From contig JAGIAF010000210.1 of the NCBI GenBank assembly GCA_017745015.1, positions 223 through 5,998 of the forward strand: a DNA stretch of 5,776 nucleotides, read 5' to 3'. Positions 5,631-5,776 of the stretch are shown here, piece by piece. The notes under the pieces are model-generated. The model did no database searches and had not been told where the DNA came from. It saw nothing but the letters and a program-made list of their open reading frames with translations. This stretch comes from Bdellovibrio sp. Lineage in GTDB: Bacteria; Bdellovibrionota; Bdellovibrionia; Bdellovibrionales; Bdellovibrionaceae. The position numbers were made by a program, and so were the translations under genes. How positions within the stretch are numbered: the stretch's first letter is position 1; the number at the start of each line of letters is the position of its first letter.

Positions 5631-5776
5631 ATGAAATTGTTCGTAGTAATGATATTGACGGTTTTCGGTGCGACGGCTTTTGCAAAATCCAATTCCTTTA
5701 CTTGCGCCTCTCCGGCAGGTGACCGTGCGACGATCGAAGTAAAGTATCCCTTGATTGGTTCTCCGTCAGTTAAGTT
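5631..5776 (+). CDS. Exported protein of unknown function, cut by window end
   Basis: AGGAG at 5619-5623 is seven bases before the ATG at 5631, and the frame stays open to the window end, giving 48 residues. Residues 1-18 form a signal peptide (MKLFVVMILTVFGATAFA) with AFA before Lys-Ser, the same junction as in the preceding gene's product. The visible mature part (SNSFTCASPAGDRATIEVKYPLIG) has one cysteine at residue 24 and a beta-strand-like IEVKY stretch. The rest is outside the window, so no family can be named. It follows the 5051 gene in the same direction behind a terminator-like hairpin, in a gap of 127 bases that could hold its own promoter, although I could not pick one out with confidence. 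Confidence 0.85.
   Translation, partial: MKLFVVMILTVFGATAFAKSNSFTCASPAGDRATIEVKYPLIGSPSVK

Overview
The window looks like chromosomal DNA from a Bdellovibrio-like bacterium (phylum Bdellovibrionota). Three things suggest this. There are two separate genes of the TIGR02147/DUF4423 type, a regulator-like family that I know as strongly expanded in Bdellovibrionota and Fibrobacterota. There are several short proteins with clean Sec signal peptides (ending AFA or SFA) and no recognisable enzyme domain. Base composition is moderate and Shine-Dalgarno sites are AAGGAG-like. The assignment rests on family knowledge and style, not on a database match. I see no mobile element, rRNA, tRNA or CRISPR array.

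Layout, left to right. (1) Positions 1-795, minus strand: a TIGR02147-type regulator whose C-terminal end is cut by the window edge. (2) Positions 796-1011: a divergent intergenic region with a perfect 9-bp-arm palindrome (830-850), a good operator candidate. (3) Positions 1012-1329, plus strand: a small exported protein. (4) Positions 1341-1367: a strong hairpin that can end transcription in both directions. (5) Positions 1375-2874, minus strand: a membrane-anchored stand-alone FMN/3Fe-4S glutamate-synthase-type protein. (6) Positions 2875-3190: a second divergent intergenic region, about 316 bp, with no gene I can support. (7) Positions 3191-4009, plus strand: a second TIGR02147-type regulator. 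(8) Positions 4011-4925, plus strand: an exported protein of 304 residues whose Shine-Dalgarno site lies inside the regulator gene. (9) Positions 4940-4998: a long imperfect hairpin. (10) Positions 5051-5503, plus strand: an exported protein of 150 residues with a GTG start. (11) Positions 5534-5558: a terminator-like hairpin. (12) From 5631 to the window end, plus strand: the first 48 residues of another exported protein.

Working together: the glutamate-synthase-like gene is an ordinary metabolic gene between two regulator/exported-protein modules. In the left module the regulator and exported gene are divergent around a palindrome. In the right module they form a tight co-directional pair (one base between stop and start), followed by two more exported-protein genes. 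My inference is that the TIGR02147 proteins control the neighbouring exported proteins. The three complete exported proteins each carry exactly two cysteines, all in the mature part, which fits one disulfide each in the periplasm or outside the cell. Their functions are unknown. The most distinctive features are the 830-850 palindrome, the two-module arrangement, the 4940-4998 hairpin and the possible shared C-terminal domain in the 4011 and 5051 products.
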